Notes under the pieces: generated by a model
The model's database searches: none
What the model saw: the letters and a program-made list of their open reading frames with translations, nothing else
Told to the model about the DNA's origin: nothing
Position numbers and translations under genes: made by a program
DNA from: CAZRGV01 sp964599655
GTDB lineage: Bacteria; Planctomycetota; Planctomycetia; Isosphaerales; Isosphaeraceae
Assembly (NCBI GenBank): GCA_964599655.1
Contig: CAZRGV010000023.1
Span: forward strand, 1 to 56,995
Direction of reading: 5' to 3'
Length of the DNA: 56,995 nucleotides
Shown: positions 40,926-51,871 of the stretch, piece after piece
How the letters are laid out: each line of letters starts with the position of its first letter
Position numbering within the stretch: position 1 is the first letter of the stretch

Positions 40926-42473
40926 TCAGCCGCCGGCGGCTCGGCCGACTCCGGTGCCTCGGATCGTCTGGCCGCGCGCGTCGAGTAGCTCTTCGATCTC
41001 CTCGGAGGAAGGAACGCCCTTTTCGCGGATCACCGCCATCGCGACGTCATCCAGACCGAGGTAGGACTGAACTTGTTCGACCGACTTGCCCGAAAGTTCC
41101 AGGGCGATCTGGCGAACGACCTTGCCCGTCGCGTACGCCTTCTTGGCGATGGCGGCGGCCGCGTCGTAGCCAATGCGAGGGGCCAGCGCCGTGCACATGG
41201 CCAGGCTCCACTCGATCAGCTCCTTGCATCGCGTCTCGTCGGCGACGATTCCTCGAACATCGCCGAACACCTTGACGTCCGCCGAGGTCTCGACGCAACG
41301 GTCGGCCAGATGGGTCGCGGCATTGGTCAGCAGGTCGATCGACTGCAACAGGTTGTAGGCGATGACCGGCATCATCACGTTGAGGTCGAAGTTCGATCCC
41401 AGGCCGTTGGCCCAGGCGATCGTCGCGTCGTTGCCGACGACCTGGGCACCGACCATCATGACGGCTTCGGGGATGACGGGATTGACCTTGCCCGGCATGA
41501 TCGAGCTGCCCGGCTGAAGCTCGGGGATCTTGATCTCGCCGATTCCACAACGCGGTCCGGAGGCCAGCCATCGGATGTTGTTGGCGATGTTCGAAAGACT
41601 GATGGCGACCGTCTTGAGGGCCCCCGACGCCTCGACGGCCGCGTCGCGATTCGCCATGGCCTCGAAGCAATTATCCGCCGCGCGGAAGTTCTGGCCGGTT
41701 TCTTCGCTGATCTGAGCGGCCATGCGATGCGGAAAGTCGGCGTGGGTGTTGATGCCCGTTCCGACGGCCGTTCCACCGATGGCGAGCTCCCCGAGCGCCT
41801 CGCAAGCCTGGTCGACTCGACGAATCCCGTGTTGAACCTGCGACGCGTAGCCCGAGAATTCCTGGCCGAGCCGGATGGGAACCGCGTCCTGAAGGTGGGT
41901 TCGGCCGATCTTGACCACGTCGTCGAATTCCTTGGCCTTGGCGTCGAGCTTCGCGTGCAGGGCTCGAAGCGCGGGAAGCAGTCGCGTCTGAATTCCCTCG
42001 AGGGCGGCCACATGAATGGCCGTGGGAATGACGTCGTTGGACGACTGCCCCATGTTGACCGCGTCATTGGGGTGAACGGGGCTTTTTCCGCCTCGTCCCT
42101 TCCCCTTGATCTCGTTGGCGCGGCCGGCGATCACCTCGTTGGTGTTCATGTTGGTCGAGGTGCCGCTGCCGGTCTGAAAAATGTCGACGACGAATTGAGC
42201 GTCGTGGAGGCCTTCGGCCACTTCCTGAGCCGCCTGAACGATCGCCTCACCTCGGTCGGCGTCCAGCAGGCCGAGGTCCATGTTGACGTGCGCGGCGGCC
42301 TTCTTGATCAATCCCATCGCCCGGATGAACTGACGAGGGACACGCAAGGGGCTGATCGCGAAGTTCAACTCGGCCCGACGCGTCTGCGCGCCGTAATAGG
42401 CGTCGGCCGGGACCTCCATCTCACCCATCGAGTCTTTTTCTTTACGAAACGTCGCCAAGCGAGCTCTCCGCAT
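40926..42473 (-). CDS. fumC: Fumarate hydratase class II
   Basis: 515 residues. It interconverts fumarate and malate in the citric acid cycle. N-terminal TFRKEKDSMGEMEVPADAYYGAQTRR is the family start; FQTGSGTSTNMNTNEV, GRTHLQDAVPIRLGQEF and the loop GSSIMPGKVNPV with the catalytic Ser complete the class II fumarase pattern. The C-terminus has about 30 extra residues (EELLDARGQTIRGTGVGR) over typical FumC. The ATG at 42473 is used because residues before DSMG match the family; an ATG at 42428 would cut them. In aspartase and argininosuccinate lyase relatives the substrate loops differ, so fumarase is preferred. Confidence 0.93.
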   Translation of the reverse strand: MRRARLATFRKEKDSMGEMEVPADAYYGAQTRRAELNFAISPLRVPRQFIRAMGLIKKAAAHVNMDLGLLDADRGEAIVQAAQEVAEGLHDAQFVVDIFQTGSGTSTNMNTNEVIAGRANEIKGKGRGGKSPVHPNDAVNMGQSSNDVIPTAIHVAALEGIQTRLLPALRALHAKLDAKAKEFDDVVKIGRTHLQDAVPIRLGQEFSGYASQVQHGIRRVDQACEALGELAIGGTAVGTGINTHADFPHRMAAQISEETGQNFRAADNCFEAMANRDAAVEASGALKTVAISLSNIANNIRWLASGPRCGIGEIKIPELQPGSSIMPGKVNPVIPEAVMMVGAQVVGNDATIAWANGLGSNFDLNVMMPVIAYNLLQSIDLLTNAATHLADRCVETSADVKVFGDVRGIVADETRCKELIEWSLAMCTALAPRIGYDAAAAIAKKAYATGKVVRQIALELSGKSVEQVQSYLGLDDVAMAVIREKGVPSSEEIEELLDARGQTIRGTGVGRAAGG

Positions 42474-42646
42474 GCAAGAGTCAAGGGGTTCCCGACCACG
42501 GGGGTGTCCGACGGGGGGATCCATACCATGGTAGAGCCTGTCCGGCCTCCGGGGCAATGCTTGGCTGAACAGGAGGAAGACGGCGCGTTCCGGAGGGCAT
42601 CACGGTCGATTGGGAAGGATCGTGGCGATCGAGGGGGATCGGGCGG

Positions 42647-43450
42647 TCAACGTTCCCTGGTCGTCGCCGCCTGTTCGGTGACCTCGGACTCCGATTCGGC
42701 CGGGACTTCCGGCTCGGGGGCTTCGAGAGCGCGGGGCCAGAATTCGAGAAAGACCTCGTCGTCCTTGACCGAAACGAACGGGCAAGGGGGGTGTTCGGTC
42801 CAGGTGCCGCTGTTGAAGTAGCGGACGCCGTCGTGTTCCGAGACCAGGGGGAGATGCGTGTGGCCGCAGGTCACGAAGTGGTACCCCTTGTTTTTCGCGT
42901 AGTCGATGGCGCTGCGCTCGATGAGCTGGCTGTTGCGCTGCCACTTCTTGGAGATCCGGCGGATCCATCGCGACGCGTTATGAGGGGCCAGTTTCTGAAT
43001 GTAGTAGAAGAGGCCGCAGGCGATGTTCGTGAGCCAGGCCAGGTGCGTGATGAAGGTGTCGAACTGATCTCCATGGAGGATCAGGAGCTGGACCTGGCCG
43101 TTGTCGTACACGTATTCGTCGAGGATCTCGACCCCGACGATGTGGCTGATGATGTCGGCGGGACCGTCGTGGTTGCCTCGCATCCAGGTGAGCTTGAGGT
43201 CGTCGCGATCGGAATTGCGACGGATCACGCGCAAGCAAGCGAAGTGCCGCTTCGAGAGGCGCTTGAAGTTGAGGTCGTCGAAAATGTCGCCGTTGATGAC
43301 GAGTTCTTTCGTGTTCTCGCAGGCCCAGATCAGGAATTCCTCGAGAAGCCTCGCCTGGCAGACATCGCTTCCGAGATGGAGGTCACTGATGACGATGCAG
43401 TCGTACGGGCGAGCCGACACCTCCGCGTCGGGTGACGAGGATTCGCTCAT
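42647..43450 (-). CDS. LpxH-like metallophosphoesterase
   Basis: 267 residues, no signal peptide. Motifs: VISDLHLGSD (DxH), LVINGDIFDDL (GD), WMRGNHDG (GNHD), ILHGDQFDTF and VTCGHTHLP (GHTH). The IISHIVGVEILDEYVY and THLAWLTNIACGLFYYIQKL segments resemble UDP-2,3-diacylglucosamine hydrolase (LpxH-type) proteins, but the C-terminal extension is different, so lipid A assignment is not safe. The ATG at 43450 has AGGAG nine bases upstream. It is on the same strand as fumC, 173 bases before it. Confidence 0.82.
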   Translation of the reverse strand: MSESSSPDAEVSARPYDCIVISDLHLGSDVCQARLLEEFLIWACENTKELVINGDIFDDLNFKRLSKRHFACLRVIRRNSDRDDLKLTWMRGNHDGPADIISHIVGVEILDEYVYDNGQVQLLILHGDQFDTFITHLAWLTNIACGLFYYIQKLAPHNASRWIRRISKKWQRNSQLIERSAIDYAKNKGYHFVTCGHTHLPLVSEHDGVRYFNSGTWTEHPPCPFVSVKDDEVFLEFWPRALEAPEPEVPAESESEVTEQAATTRER

Positions 43451-43643
43451 GGGGACGATCTCCTGAGCCGCGGGGGATTCTCCCGGGGAATCCATGCCAA
43501 GGCGTCGTGGGAAGCGTTGAAGAATAACACGTTTTGATGAAGGCCGTATAAAGTCGAAACTCGTGGCCGCGATTTCCAGCGCGTCCTGACGTATCATGCG
43601 GGAATCGGCGGTTTTTCACCACCGGAGTTCCCGCAAGGGCCGC

Positions 43644-46600
43644 CTACCATCCGGCAAAAAACGCCATGCCGGGCGGGTCTCGGACAAAGCCGAGATCGGC
43701 CAGCCAGGGGGCGGCCGGGCTGGCCAGGGTGGCCGCGCCATTATAGGTTTCGATACGCAACACTCTCCTCGACGGTCCGGCCAGGGTGGGCAGCAAGGCC
43801 AGAGCCGATCGCAGTTCTCGTTCCGAGGCCGAGTTCAAGCCGGTCAATCGTCGCCCATGTGATTCGATAATCAGGACCGGGCGGCCCGCGATCAGGACGA
43901 GGTAATTCGAGGCGGATCGCTTGAGCCTTGCCGTGCCGCCTTCCAGGAGGGGCACATCGAAGGGGGCGCCAGAACCGTAGAGGTTGGCGGGATCGAGGGT
44001 CGAGAGAAGCAGGGGTTCCTTGTTGTTGGGGGTTCCCGTCCCGGCCATTCGAGCCAGTTGGTCCACGGTTTCCGGGAGGGCGTATTGCACGCCCGAAAGT
44101 CCCTCGACGAAGTAGCCGCGCCTCAGCTCGCCTCGAAGTTCGGCCCGTGCCAGGTGGGGCGCGAGGTCTCGCCAGGGGGGAGCCCAGCCGTCGAGGGCGA
44201 CGGTCTCCCGGGTCAGCACGGCATGGCGGTCGAGGAGTACGGACGCCCAGGCCAGCGCGGAGGATTCCGGATCGACCTGAGTCTCAGCGGTGGAAACGGC
44301 CGACCATCGCCCTTCGACGCGGGCCGTGGCGGGACGACGAAACGAACCCAGCCTGGGGCGGACCCCTCGCCCCGTGGTTGCGAACGCGTCGTTGGCGCGA
44401 GCCAGGGCCGAGGCCATCGCCATCGCCTCCGGTCGTAACGGATCAAGTCGATCGTTCGTGACCCGCCCTTGTTGGAGGAGCGTTTGAAGGGCCTCGCGGA
44501 CTCGAGAGGGAGTCAGGCCGGTTCCTCTCGCGATCTCGTCCACAAAGCAAGCGCCCCGGCCGGTCAGATGCTCGAGAACGCGCGGTTCGGCGTTCTGGAT
44601 CGATTCTTCGGACTCCGGGACTCGCCAGAGTCCGGTGAAGGCCCGGTCGAAGAAGGCGACACGGGGCTCACCGCGCCCGTCTCCCTGGGCGCGCCACGAC
44701 CAGCCAAGCGACGAGAGCCGGTTTTCGAGCCAATTGGGGCGGAAGTCGCGAATCCGGCGCGGCAGGATTTCCGACTCCCAGAGCTCCAACGTCGCCGCAA
44801 ACCCCTGGTATTGCTCCAGAACCGAGCAGAGGGCTTGCTCGCCTTCGAGACGGGTTTCCGGATGCAAACGCTGGCGACGCGCCACGAAGTCGGCGAAGAC
44901 CTCGGGCGGGACGGCGACGCTTTCTCGTCGCTTCAAGGCGATCGAGAGCCGGCGGACCTCGTCCAGGTTCCGGCGCTCGGCCCATCGAGGGTTACCCCCT
45001 TCCGCGGGATCGAGCCGGACGAGCTCTCCGTCTCGAACGAAACGTTCCAGCAGATCGGTGGCCTCGGCGGGATCGATCGGGTAACGCGCCAGGAGATCGT
45101 CGAGACCAATCATCGCCCGGGTCTGAACGTAGCGCCGCACGATGAACTCCCTGGCGGAGTCGATCGCGTCTCCGAGGGCTGGTTCGCTTCCACACAACGC
45201 CTCCGCGAAGGCCGAGTGATAGAGACGATGCTCTTCGACGCCGATCCAGCGATCCGGCTCGTGGGTTCCGTTCAGTTCGATGGCGGCGGCCCGCCCTTGA
45301 GACTCCAGTTCGACAAGGAAGCCGAGCATGGGGCCCGTCAGCTCACTGGGAGTCAGGTCGCCGACGCGTCGCAACCATTCCGCCATCTCCTCGACCGTGC
45401 GGGGCGGCCGTCCCACGCCTCGGAGACGGCGGTCCACCCGGCCGACCGCGTCGTCGTCGAGCCATCGAGGGATGGACGCCGGGTCGAGCAAGGGGTCGAG
45501 CAGTTCCTCGTCGACCTCGATCCCCTTGGGAGGCGGGTCGCCTCGGCGGGGCTCATCCCACTCGTAGAGGTACTTCTGGGTGAATCGGAGGAGCAATTCC
45601 GAGACAAACGGCGACGGAATCTCTCCTCGGCGAGTGACCACCCGGGTCGATCCCTCGGCGATGGCGTCGAGAAACGCTCGAAGCCGGGGGAGGTCGAGGT
45701 CATCCATGAGGCATTCCCGGTAGGTCTCGACGACGATCGGGAAGTCGGGAAATCGGCGAACCGCTTGAAGCAAGTCCTTGGCCCGCAACCGTTGAAGCCA
45801 GAGCGGGGTCCGCTTTCCAGGGTCGGGACGTGGCATGAGCAGGGCGCGACCGGCGTTCTGGCGGAACCGCAGTCCGAACAGGGCGCTCTCACCGAGTTCC
45901 TCGCGGAGGAGCGTTTCGGCCGTCTCCGACGTCAGCCCGGCGAAGAGATCCAGCGGAGGCTCGTCCATCCCCGGCAGTCGGATCACGATGCCGTCGTCAT
46001 CGTGGAGGCACGCCAGATCGATTCCGAGACGTCGCCGAAGCTGGGAATGGAGGAGGAGCTTCAAGGCGTGGTGAAGCTTTGTGCCGAACGGGGTCAGGAC
46101 GGCCAGTCCGAGCTCTCCGGCCGGATCGCGGTAGGTTTCCACCAGAACGGTGCGGTCATCGGGCACGACGCCCGCAACACGGCACTGGCGCTGGATGTAG
46201 CCGATCAGCGCGCGGGCGGCGGACGGCTCGAGCGCGCACTCGGAGCGAAGCCAGCCGATCGTGTCGGGCTGATTCCGCCGTTCGGAGAGTTCCCGGCAAA
46301 GGACGCCCACGGCCTCTCCCAGCTCGGCGGTTCGACCGACCCCTTCTCCGCGCCAGAAGGGCATCAGGGCCGAATGGCCCTCTGCGGGCGAAACGATGAC
46401 GCGATGCGGGTCGATCACCTCAATGCGCCAGGTCGATGAGCCGAATCGAAAGGTCTCACCGACGCGACGTTCGAGCACGAATTCCTCATCGAGTTCCCCC
46501 AGCCGGGGCCCGTCTTCTCCGAGAGAGACGGGATACTGGCCCGTGTCGGGAATGGTCCCACCCCCGACCAGAGCAAGGTGGGCGGTTCCCGGCAGTGGAT

Positions 46601-48189
46601 GAAGCGTGTTGTGGACCCGGTCCCAGCTCACCCGTGGTTTAAGATCCCGAAAGGTCTGCATGCCAAAGCGGCCGGAGACGAGGTTCAGGACCGACTCAAA
46701 CGCGGAAGGCGGCAAGTCACGATAGGGATACGCGCCTCGAACCAGGTCGAACAGGGCGGAAACGTCCCAGCGATCAACGGCCACGCACGCCACCACCTGC
46801 TGGGCCAGCACATCGAGGCAATGGACCGGCACTTTCAGCCGCTCGACCTCGCCCCGAAGCATCGCGCGGGCCAGGGCCGCCGACTCCAGGAGGTCCGCGG
46901 GGGTCTTGGCGAGGAGCCGCCCCTTGCTCGTCCGGCCGACGAGGTGCCCGGCCCGGCCGACCCGTTGCAAGCCTCGGGCGACCCCTCCCGGCGACTCGAC
47001 CTGGCAAACCAGATCGACGGCCCCCATGTCGATGCCGAGTTCCAGCGACGCGGTGGCCACGACGGCGGGCAACTCTCCACGCTTGAGCGCTTCCTCCGTC
47101 TCGCGTCGAGCGTCGAGATTCAGGCTCCCGTGATGCGAACGGGCGATCCAGGCCGGCGGTCGCGGTTCTCCAAGGTCCTCGGAATCCGGGAGCCCGTCCT
47201 CCGCGGCACGCTCGTTCAGATGCGCGACCAGGCGTTCGACGACCCGCCGGTTGTTGGCGAAAACGATGGTCGAGCGGTGCGCTCGAATCAGGCGGAGCAG
47301 CGACTCCTCGATGGCGGGCCAGATCGAGCCGGGAGCCGGGGGGGCCATCGCCTGGCCCGGCATCGAGACCTCCAAATCCAAATCCTTGCGCCGACCCGCG
47401 TCCACGATGGTGACCGGCCTCGGTTCGTAACGAGCCTTCGATCCCTGCCCCTGCACCTTGCGGAGTCCGCCCAGAAAACGGGCAACCTCGTCGAGGGGTC
47501 GCTGGGTGGCGGAGAGCCCAATTCGGACGAAACTCGCGGGACAGATCGCTTCGAGCCGCTCAAGAAGCAGGCTGAGGAACACGCCTCGCTTGCTGGAACA
47601 GAGAGCGTGGATCTCGTCCACGATCACATGGGAAACCTTGCGCAGGGTTTCCCTGGCCCGGCTGGTCAGCATCAGATGAAGCGACTCGGGCGTGGTGATG
47701 AGGATGTCGGGCGGTTTGCGGATCAGCCGTTGGCGTTCCGACGCGGGGGTATCTCCGGTTCGCACGGCGACTCGCACGGGCTCGAGCGGGCATCCCATCG
47801 AATCCGCGGTGGCGAGGATCTGCTCCAGAGGAGCCTGAAGGTTTCGGGCAATGTCTTCGTTGAGGGCCTTGAGGGGCGAGATGTACAGAACCCGCGCACC
47901 TCGGTTGGTTCGGGGGTTGCGCCAGAGGTGATCGAGGCAGCCCAAGAACGCCGCCATCGTCTTGCCCGAGCCGGTTGGGGCAAAAATCAGTGTATTCTCG
48001 CCGCTCGCGATGGCCGGCCAGCCGGCGCGCTGCGGCGGAGTCGGGTCTCCTNNNNNNNNNNCAAGCCGAAACCTGGGGCAGAAACCGCTGGAGGGGATCT
48101 TCGACGTCATCTGGACCGCTCAAGGCCGGAACCTCCCGGAACCGCAGGACGACCCAAGGTATTATGTCGCCTCGAAACCGGTCCGGCAA
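43644..48189 (-). CDS. lhr: Lhr-type large superfamily 2 helicase
   Basis: About 1,514 residues, the size of full-length Lhr. It is an ATP-dependent 3'-5' helicase acting on nucleic-acid forks or hybrids. Helicase motifs: APTGSGKT (Walker A), VRTGDT, TTPESLHLML, VDEIHAL (DEAH-type), GLSATQRP, and in domain 2 ATASLELGIDMGAVDLVCQVESPGG and QRVGRAGH. After the core come the winged-helix and Lhr domains and a long C-terminal part that closes at PGMAFFAGW. A 10-base N gap (48052-48061) changes apparent frame, so the true gap length differs. The start is taken as TTG at 48189; no ATG precedes the conserved DPLQRFLPQV. The gene runs alone on the minus strand. Confidence 0.9.
48052..48061. other. Assembly gap (10 N) near the start of lhr
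   Basis: The frames before (DPLQRFLPQVSA) and after (GDPTPPQRAGW) are offset by one, so the 10 N is a placeholder rather than the real length. Confidence 0.9.
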
Positions 48190-48253
48190 TGAGCCTTTCT
48201 GTACGGATGATCAGATCGTGAATGTGGGGGGCGGGGACGACCGAGACCGCGGG

Positions 48254-48460
48254 TTATTCGGTTTGGGAGAGCGCGCGCTGGATCAGGCCGCGAAGGATCT
48301 GGCCGACACTCTGCTGACGACGTCGGGAGAGTGCGACGAGGGCCTCGGCCTGCTTCGCGGGGAGAAGTAAGGCGATTTCGACGACGTCCTCTCGCGGACG
48401 GCCCATGCCGGGGGTCGCCACATCATGGCCGGAGAAGACGGCAAGCTCATTCGTTTCCAT
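48254..48460 (-). CDS. Small protein with ribbon-helix-helix-like C-terminus
   Basis: 68 residues. The last 40 residues (EIALLLPAKQAEALVALSRRR, then SVGQILRGLIQRAL) look like a strand followed by two helices, the layout of ribbon-helix-helix DNA-binding dimers, which suggests an antitoxin or small regulator. No toxin gene is beside it: it lies between the kinase and lhr. The ATG at 48460 has no clear ribosome binding site, and a GATCGAATCGATC near-palindrome at 48461-48473 overlaps the leader, possibly an operator. Reality of the gene is moderate. Confidence 0.5.
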   Translation of the reverse strand: METNELAVFSGHDVATPGMGRPREDVVEIALLLPAKQAEALVALSRRRQQSVGQILRGLIQRALSQTE

Positions 48461-48545
48461 GATCGAATCGATCCGTTAGGAGGTGGTGGATTACTTTGGC
48501 CGGATTAATGCAGCAATTCCCGAGCCAAGCGTTCTGGTTCTTGGA

Positions 48546-49913
48546 TTAAAACTGGAGCAAGGCGATGAGAAGGATGGCTAGAGCGCCGAGGATCAGGGCC
48601 ACGGCGACGAAGCGAATCAGCCATCGGGAATCGTCGGTTTGTTGGATTCGGGGCAAGGGGGGGGAAAGGTCTTCGAAGGCGTCGGCGGGGACGATCACGG
48701 CGGGGCGAGGAGGAGGGGGAGGCCGGTGCAGCGGCGCAGCGGCAGGCTCGGCATCGCCGAGTTCCCGAAGGACATGGGAGCTGGGAGGGGCCGAGTCATC
48801 GATCAGTTTCAGATCTTCCTCGTCGAGTTCGGGGGGCGGTGGACGGAAGGCGCGGGCGGCATCGGCCTCCGCGCCGAGGATGGCGTGCACCACATCCGGA
48901 TCGGTCCAACGGGCGAGGTCGATCTGAAGCTCCTGACCGGTTTGGTAGCGATCGTCCGGATTCTTGGCCATGAGTTTCTTGACGATCGCCGCGAAGGCGG
49001 CCGGAACGCCTCGCGCCACGCGTTCCAGAGGTGGGGGATCCACCATGCGTTGCTTGAAAATCTTGTTGACGACGTCGCCCCCTTCGAACGGGGCTCGCCC
49101 CGACAGGGTGAAGTATATCGTGCAGCCGAGGCTGTAGAGATCACTCCGGCGATCGGCGCGCGCGGCGTCGGAGAGCTGTTCGGGACTGGCGTAGTCAAGG
49201 GTTCCGATGACGACGTTGGGGCGCGTCAACGGGCTGTCCTCACCGGTCGCCCGCGCCAGGCCGAGATCGAGGATCTTGGCGTCGCCCTCCGGGGTGATCA
49301 TCAGGTTGGAGGGCTTGATGTCCCGATGAACCAGCCCGGCGGCGTGGGCGGCGTTCAGGCCATCGAGCACCTTCAGAAAGAATCGAGCGGCATCGGGAAC
49401 GCGGAGCGGTCCGCCATGCCTGGACTTGACGATGTTGTACAGGCTGTCGCCCTTGACATACTCCATGACCATGTAGTGAACGCCGCCGTCCTCGCCGACC
49501 TCCAGGGTCCTTGCGATGTTCGGATGCCGAACGCGCTGCGAGAGTTCGGTTTCCCGGCGAAACCGGGCCAAAGCCTGGGCCTCCTCGAGCGCCTTCTTGG
49601 GAGGCAGCACCTTGATGGCGACCTTGCGGCCATCCTTCTCGTGCACCGCGAGGTAGACCTTGCCCATGCCGCCCTGGCCGAGCCTCCGAAGAATGCGATA
49701 GCCGCCGAGGAAGAACCCCTTCGTTACGCCGGCGAGCAGCTTGTTGGCCTGATAAACCGTGAGCGATCCATCCTCGATCAGCAGGCGAGCCATTCGCATG
49801 GACGCGTCATCGTCGGGGACCGGCCCGAGTCGCGCCCGAGCCTTTTCCAGGTCGGTTCGGGACATCAGGCCGCTCCTGGCGACATCAGCCACGAAGTCGT
49901 CAAGACGCGACAT
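48546..49913 (-). CDS. Hanks-type Ser/Thr protein kinase with C-terminal membrane anchor
   Basis: 455 residues. A 70-residue N-terminal helical domain (SRLDDFVADVARSGLMSRTDL) precedes the kinase: Gly-loop LGQGGMGKVY (79-84), VAIKVL with Lys101, LVHRDIKPSNL (catalytic Asp198), DLGLA at the DFG site (216-218, so Leu for Phe), GTLDYASPEQL and DLYSLGCTIYFTLSGRAPFEG. A Pro-rich linker leads to a membrane helix at the very end (about 431-453), so the kinase domain faces the cytoplasm as a tail-anchored protein. The PP2C phosphatase lies 72 bases upstream on the same strand, the usual partner. Confidence 0.93.
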   Translation of the reverse strand: MSRLDDFVADVARSGLMSRTDLEKARARLGPVPDDDASMRMARLLIEDGSLTVYQANKLLAGVTKGFFLGGYRILRRLGQGGMGKVYLAVHEKDGRKVAIKVLPPKKALEEAQALARFRRETELSQRVRHPNIARTLEVGEDGGVHYMVMEYVKGDSLYNIVKSRHGGPLRVPDAARFFLKVLDGLNAAHAAGLVHRDIKPSNLMITPEGDAKILDLGLARATGEDSPLTRPNVVIGTLDYASPEQLSDAARADRRSDLYSLGCTIYFTLSGRAPFEGGDVVNKIFKQRMVDPPPLERVARGVPAAFAAIVKKLMAKNPDDRYQTGQELQIDLARWTDPDVVHAILGAEADAARAFRPPPPELDEEDLKLIDDSAPPSSHVLRELGDAEPAAAPLHRPPPPPRPAVIVPADAFEDLSPPLPRIQQTDDSRWLIRFVAVALILGALAILLIALLQF

Positions 49914-49985
49914 GCCCCGATCCCTCAGACGCGGCGGGGCCTTCTTCCCGCCTTGGACTCGGCTTGATAAGGACGCTCGACGGAC

Positions 49986-51005
49986 TCAAACCACTCGGAC
50001 GACGATACACGTGACGTTGTCCTTCGAGCGGTTTTCCAGGGCCCGGTTGACCAGTTGCTGAGCGGCCCGCTGAGGATCGTCGTTGGCCCGCAGAACCTCG
50101 ACAATCACGTCATCCCGAACCACGCCGGTGAGGCCATCGGACGCGAGCAAGAACTGGTCGCCCGGGCGGTAGTCGACAACCCGGACCTCGTCCGGCCCAT
50201 CGCCCACATCCTTGCTGCCCAGGTACAGGTAGAGGACGTGCTTGAACTTGTGTGTTTCCACTTCTTCGGGTCGAATCGTACCCGCCTCTCCTAGGGCGTT
50301 GGCGAGTGAGTGGTCTCGCGTCAGTTGCTCGATGCGGCCTTCACGAATCTGATAGGCCCTGGAGTCTCCGATTCCCGTGATGTAGGCCCGACCGTTCCGG
50401 AACAGGGCCAGCACAACGGTTGTGCCCATGTTCGCGTATTCGGTTTGAAGATGGCTCTGGGCGAGAATCTCCTCGTTGGCCTTGGCGACCGATTCCCGGA
50501 TCACGCGCTGCCACGTCTTTTCGTCGCCATTCTCCGGAATTCGCTTGGCCAGTTCGACCGGGATCAGTTCGACGGCCATCTGGCTGGCCTTCTCGCCGGC
50601 CTGTTGACCCCCCATGCCATCGGCGACGATGAACAGGCCCGGTGGGCCAGGAGAGGGGACGGTCGGAAACTCGTCGGTGGGAGGGACGGAACCCACCGGC
50701 CCATCATGCGTTGTGACGGGACCGTTGCGGAGTGAGGCGCGCCCCGGGACGTAGAAATTGTCTTCGTTGTGCTCTCGGAAGTTTCCGCGCGTCGAAACGA
50801 CTCCGACCTTCAGGGGGTACGATCCGGAATCGACGGAGAGCGCCGGTGGCACGGGGTAATCCTCGGTCAGCTCCGCGTTCGCGGGCCGCGTCTTTTTTGG
50901 GCTCGGATGCCCACCCCAGAGGTTTCGCCACCAAGTCTGCCAACCCACCTCGGTCCGCCTCTTTTTCTCACTTCGTGGCTTGGGGCGCGACGTTCGGCCT
51001 GACAT
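49986..51005 (-). CDS. PP2C-family Ser/Thr protein phosphatase
   Basis: 339 residues. It should remove phosphate from targets of the adjacent kinase using Mn2+ or Mg2+. The metal-binding set is intact: NFREHNEDNFYV, FIVADGMGGQQAGE, AYITGIGDSRAYQI, LLASDGLTGVV and RSKDNVTCIVV. The first 65 residues are basic and Trp-rich (GWQTWWRNLWGG), not part of the catalytic fold, and lead to a Pro-rich linker at about 100-125. The ATG at 51005 has a poor ribosome binding site, but the alternatives would only shorten the tail. It is transcribed ahead of the kinase gene. Confidence 0.92.
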   Translation of the reverse strand: MSGRTSRPKPRSEKKRRTEVGWQTWWRNLWGGHPSPKKTRPANAELTEDYPVPPALSVDSGSYPLKVGVVSTRGNFREHNEDNFYVPGRASLRNGPVTTHDGPVGSVPPTDEFPTVPSPGPPGLFIVADGMGGQQAGEKASQMAVELIPVELAKRIPENGDEKTWQRVIRESVAKANEEILAQSHLQTEYANMGTTVVLALFRNGRAYITGIGDSRAYQIREGRIEQLTRDHSLANALGEAGTIRPEEVETHKFKHVLYLYLGSKDVGDGPDEVRVVDYRPGDQFLLASDGLTGVVRDDVIVEVLRANDDPQRAAQQLVNRALENRSKDNVTCIVVRVV

Positions 51006-51124
51006 GGGCGAACCGACGTCCCGGACTTCACACGTTTAGTGTAAACCTTGACGCTATCGCGAAGAAATACCTTTCAATTGAGAAAGCCGTCTACGAGGTC
51101 CAACGTTCCAGGGAGCTCCCCGGA

Positions 51125-51871
51125 TCACTTCCGGGACGCTTTGGGACAGGCCCAGTGCATCAGGTCATCCACGCCCACGGTCCGATAGGTTAAGAAAAGT
51201 TCGCCGGCTTCGAAACCGGCGGTCATTCCCTGGTAACGATTCATGGCCTCGACTGCGGAGAAGACTCGGGCCTTCGAGGCGGGAAACTGCGACTGATACG
51301 CCCGGATCGCCTCGAGCTTGATCGCGAGGGTCGGCCCAATATCGGCCACGATGTAGCCGGACGATTCGGGAAGCTCCAACCCGTGCAGGCCGATCGGAAA
51401 GCTCAACTGGTTGGTGACGGCATGAACGGGGAGATCGTCGAAATATTCATCCCACTTGGAGAGCCTGCTGTAAAAGACGGCCGCGTCGGTGATCAACATC
51501 GCCTGGTAGTGGTCGGGTGAGGCCATCACGGTCTTTCCGCCAAATCCGACGACCACCTTCGGCCGATACCGTCGAAAGAACTTCGCGAGAGCAACGCGGG
51601 CCTCGAAACTGTCGAAAAGGCGGCGGTTGGGCAGGTTGAGATTTTCCCGAACGTGGACGCCCAGGATCTCGGCCGCCCGAGTCGCCTCTTCGCTTCGGAC
51701 GTCGGGTCCAGGAGAGAGCGGGGTCGGCTCGCCATCGGTCAAATCGACGATGCCGACCTTGTAACCCTTCTGAGCAAGTATGGCCAATGTGCCGCCACAG
51801 GCAATCTCGACGTCGTCGGGATGAGCCCCGACGGCGACGAAATCGAGTTCGATATCGCTGACCTCCGCCAT
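51125..51871 (-). CDS. PIG-L deacetylase, BshB1-like
   Basis: 248 residues. FVAVGAHPDDVEIACGGTLA carries the zinc HPDD, and MASPDHYQAML the third ligand; VGIVDLTDGEPTPLSPGPDVRSEEATRAAEILGV follows the pattern of the N-acetylglucosaminyl-malate deacetylase of bacillithiol synthesis (BshB1). The ATG at 51871 is set by the family N-terminus and a GGGAGAGG just upstream. Bacillithiol genes bshA and bshC are not in the window, so the thiol role is by similarity. It is distinct from the PIG-L gene at 16657, which has a different zinc-loop context. Confidence 0.82.
   Translation of the reverse strand: MAEVSDIELDFVAVGAHPDDVEIACGGTLAILAQKGYKVGIVDLTDGEPTPLSPGPDVRSEEATRAAEILGVHVRENLNLPNRRLFDSFEARVALAKFFRRYRPKVVVGFGGKTVMASPDHYQAMLITDAAVFYSRLSKWDEYFDDLPVHAVTNQLSFPIGLHGLELPESSGYIVADIGPTLAIKLEAIRAYQSQFPASKARVFSAVEAMNRYQGMTAGFEAGELFLTYRTVGVDDLMHWACPKASRK

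Noticed and set aside
41073..42821. A 582-codon + strand open frame
   Set aside because: It is a frame shadow of fumC with Asp/Gly/Val/Arg-rich composition and no recognisable motif.
44469..48221. Two + strand open frames of 656 and 547 codons across the helicase
   Set aside because: They are antisense to lhr, whose motifs are unambiguous; no ribosome binding site or domain supports them.
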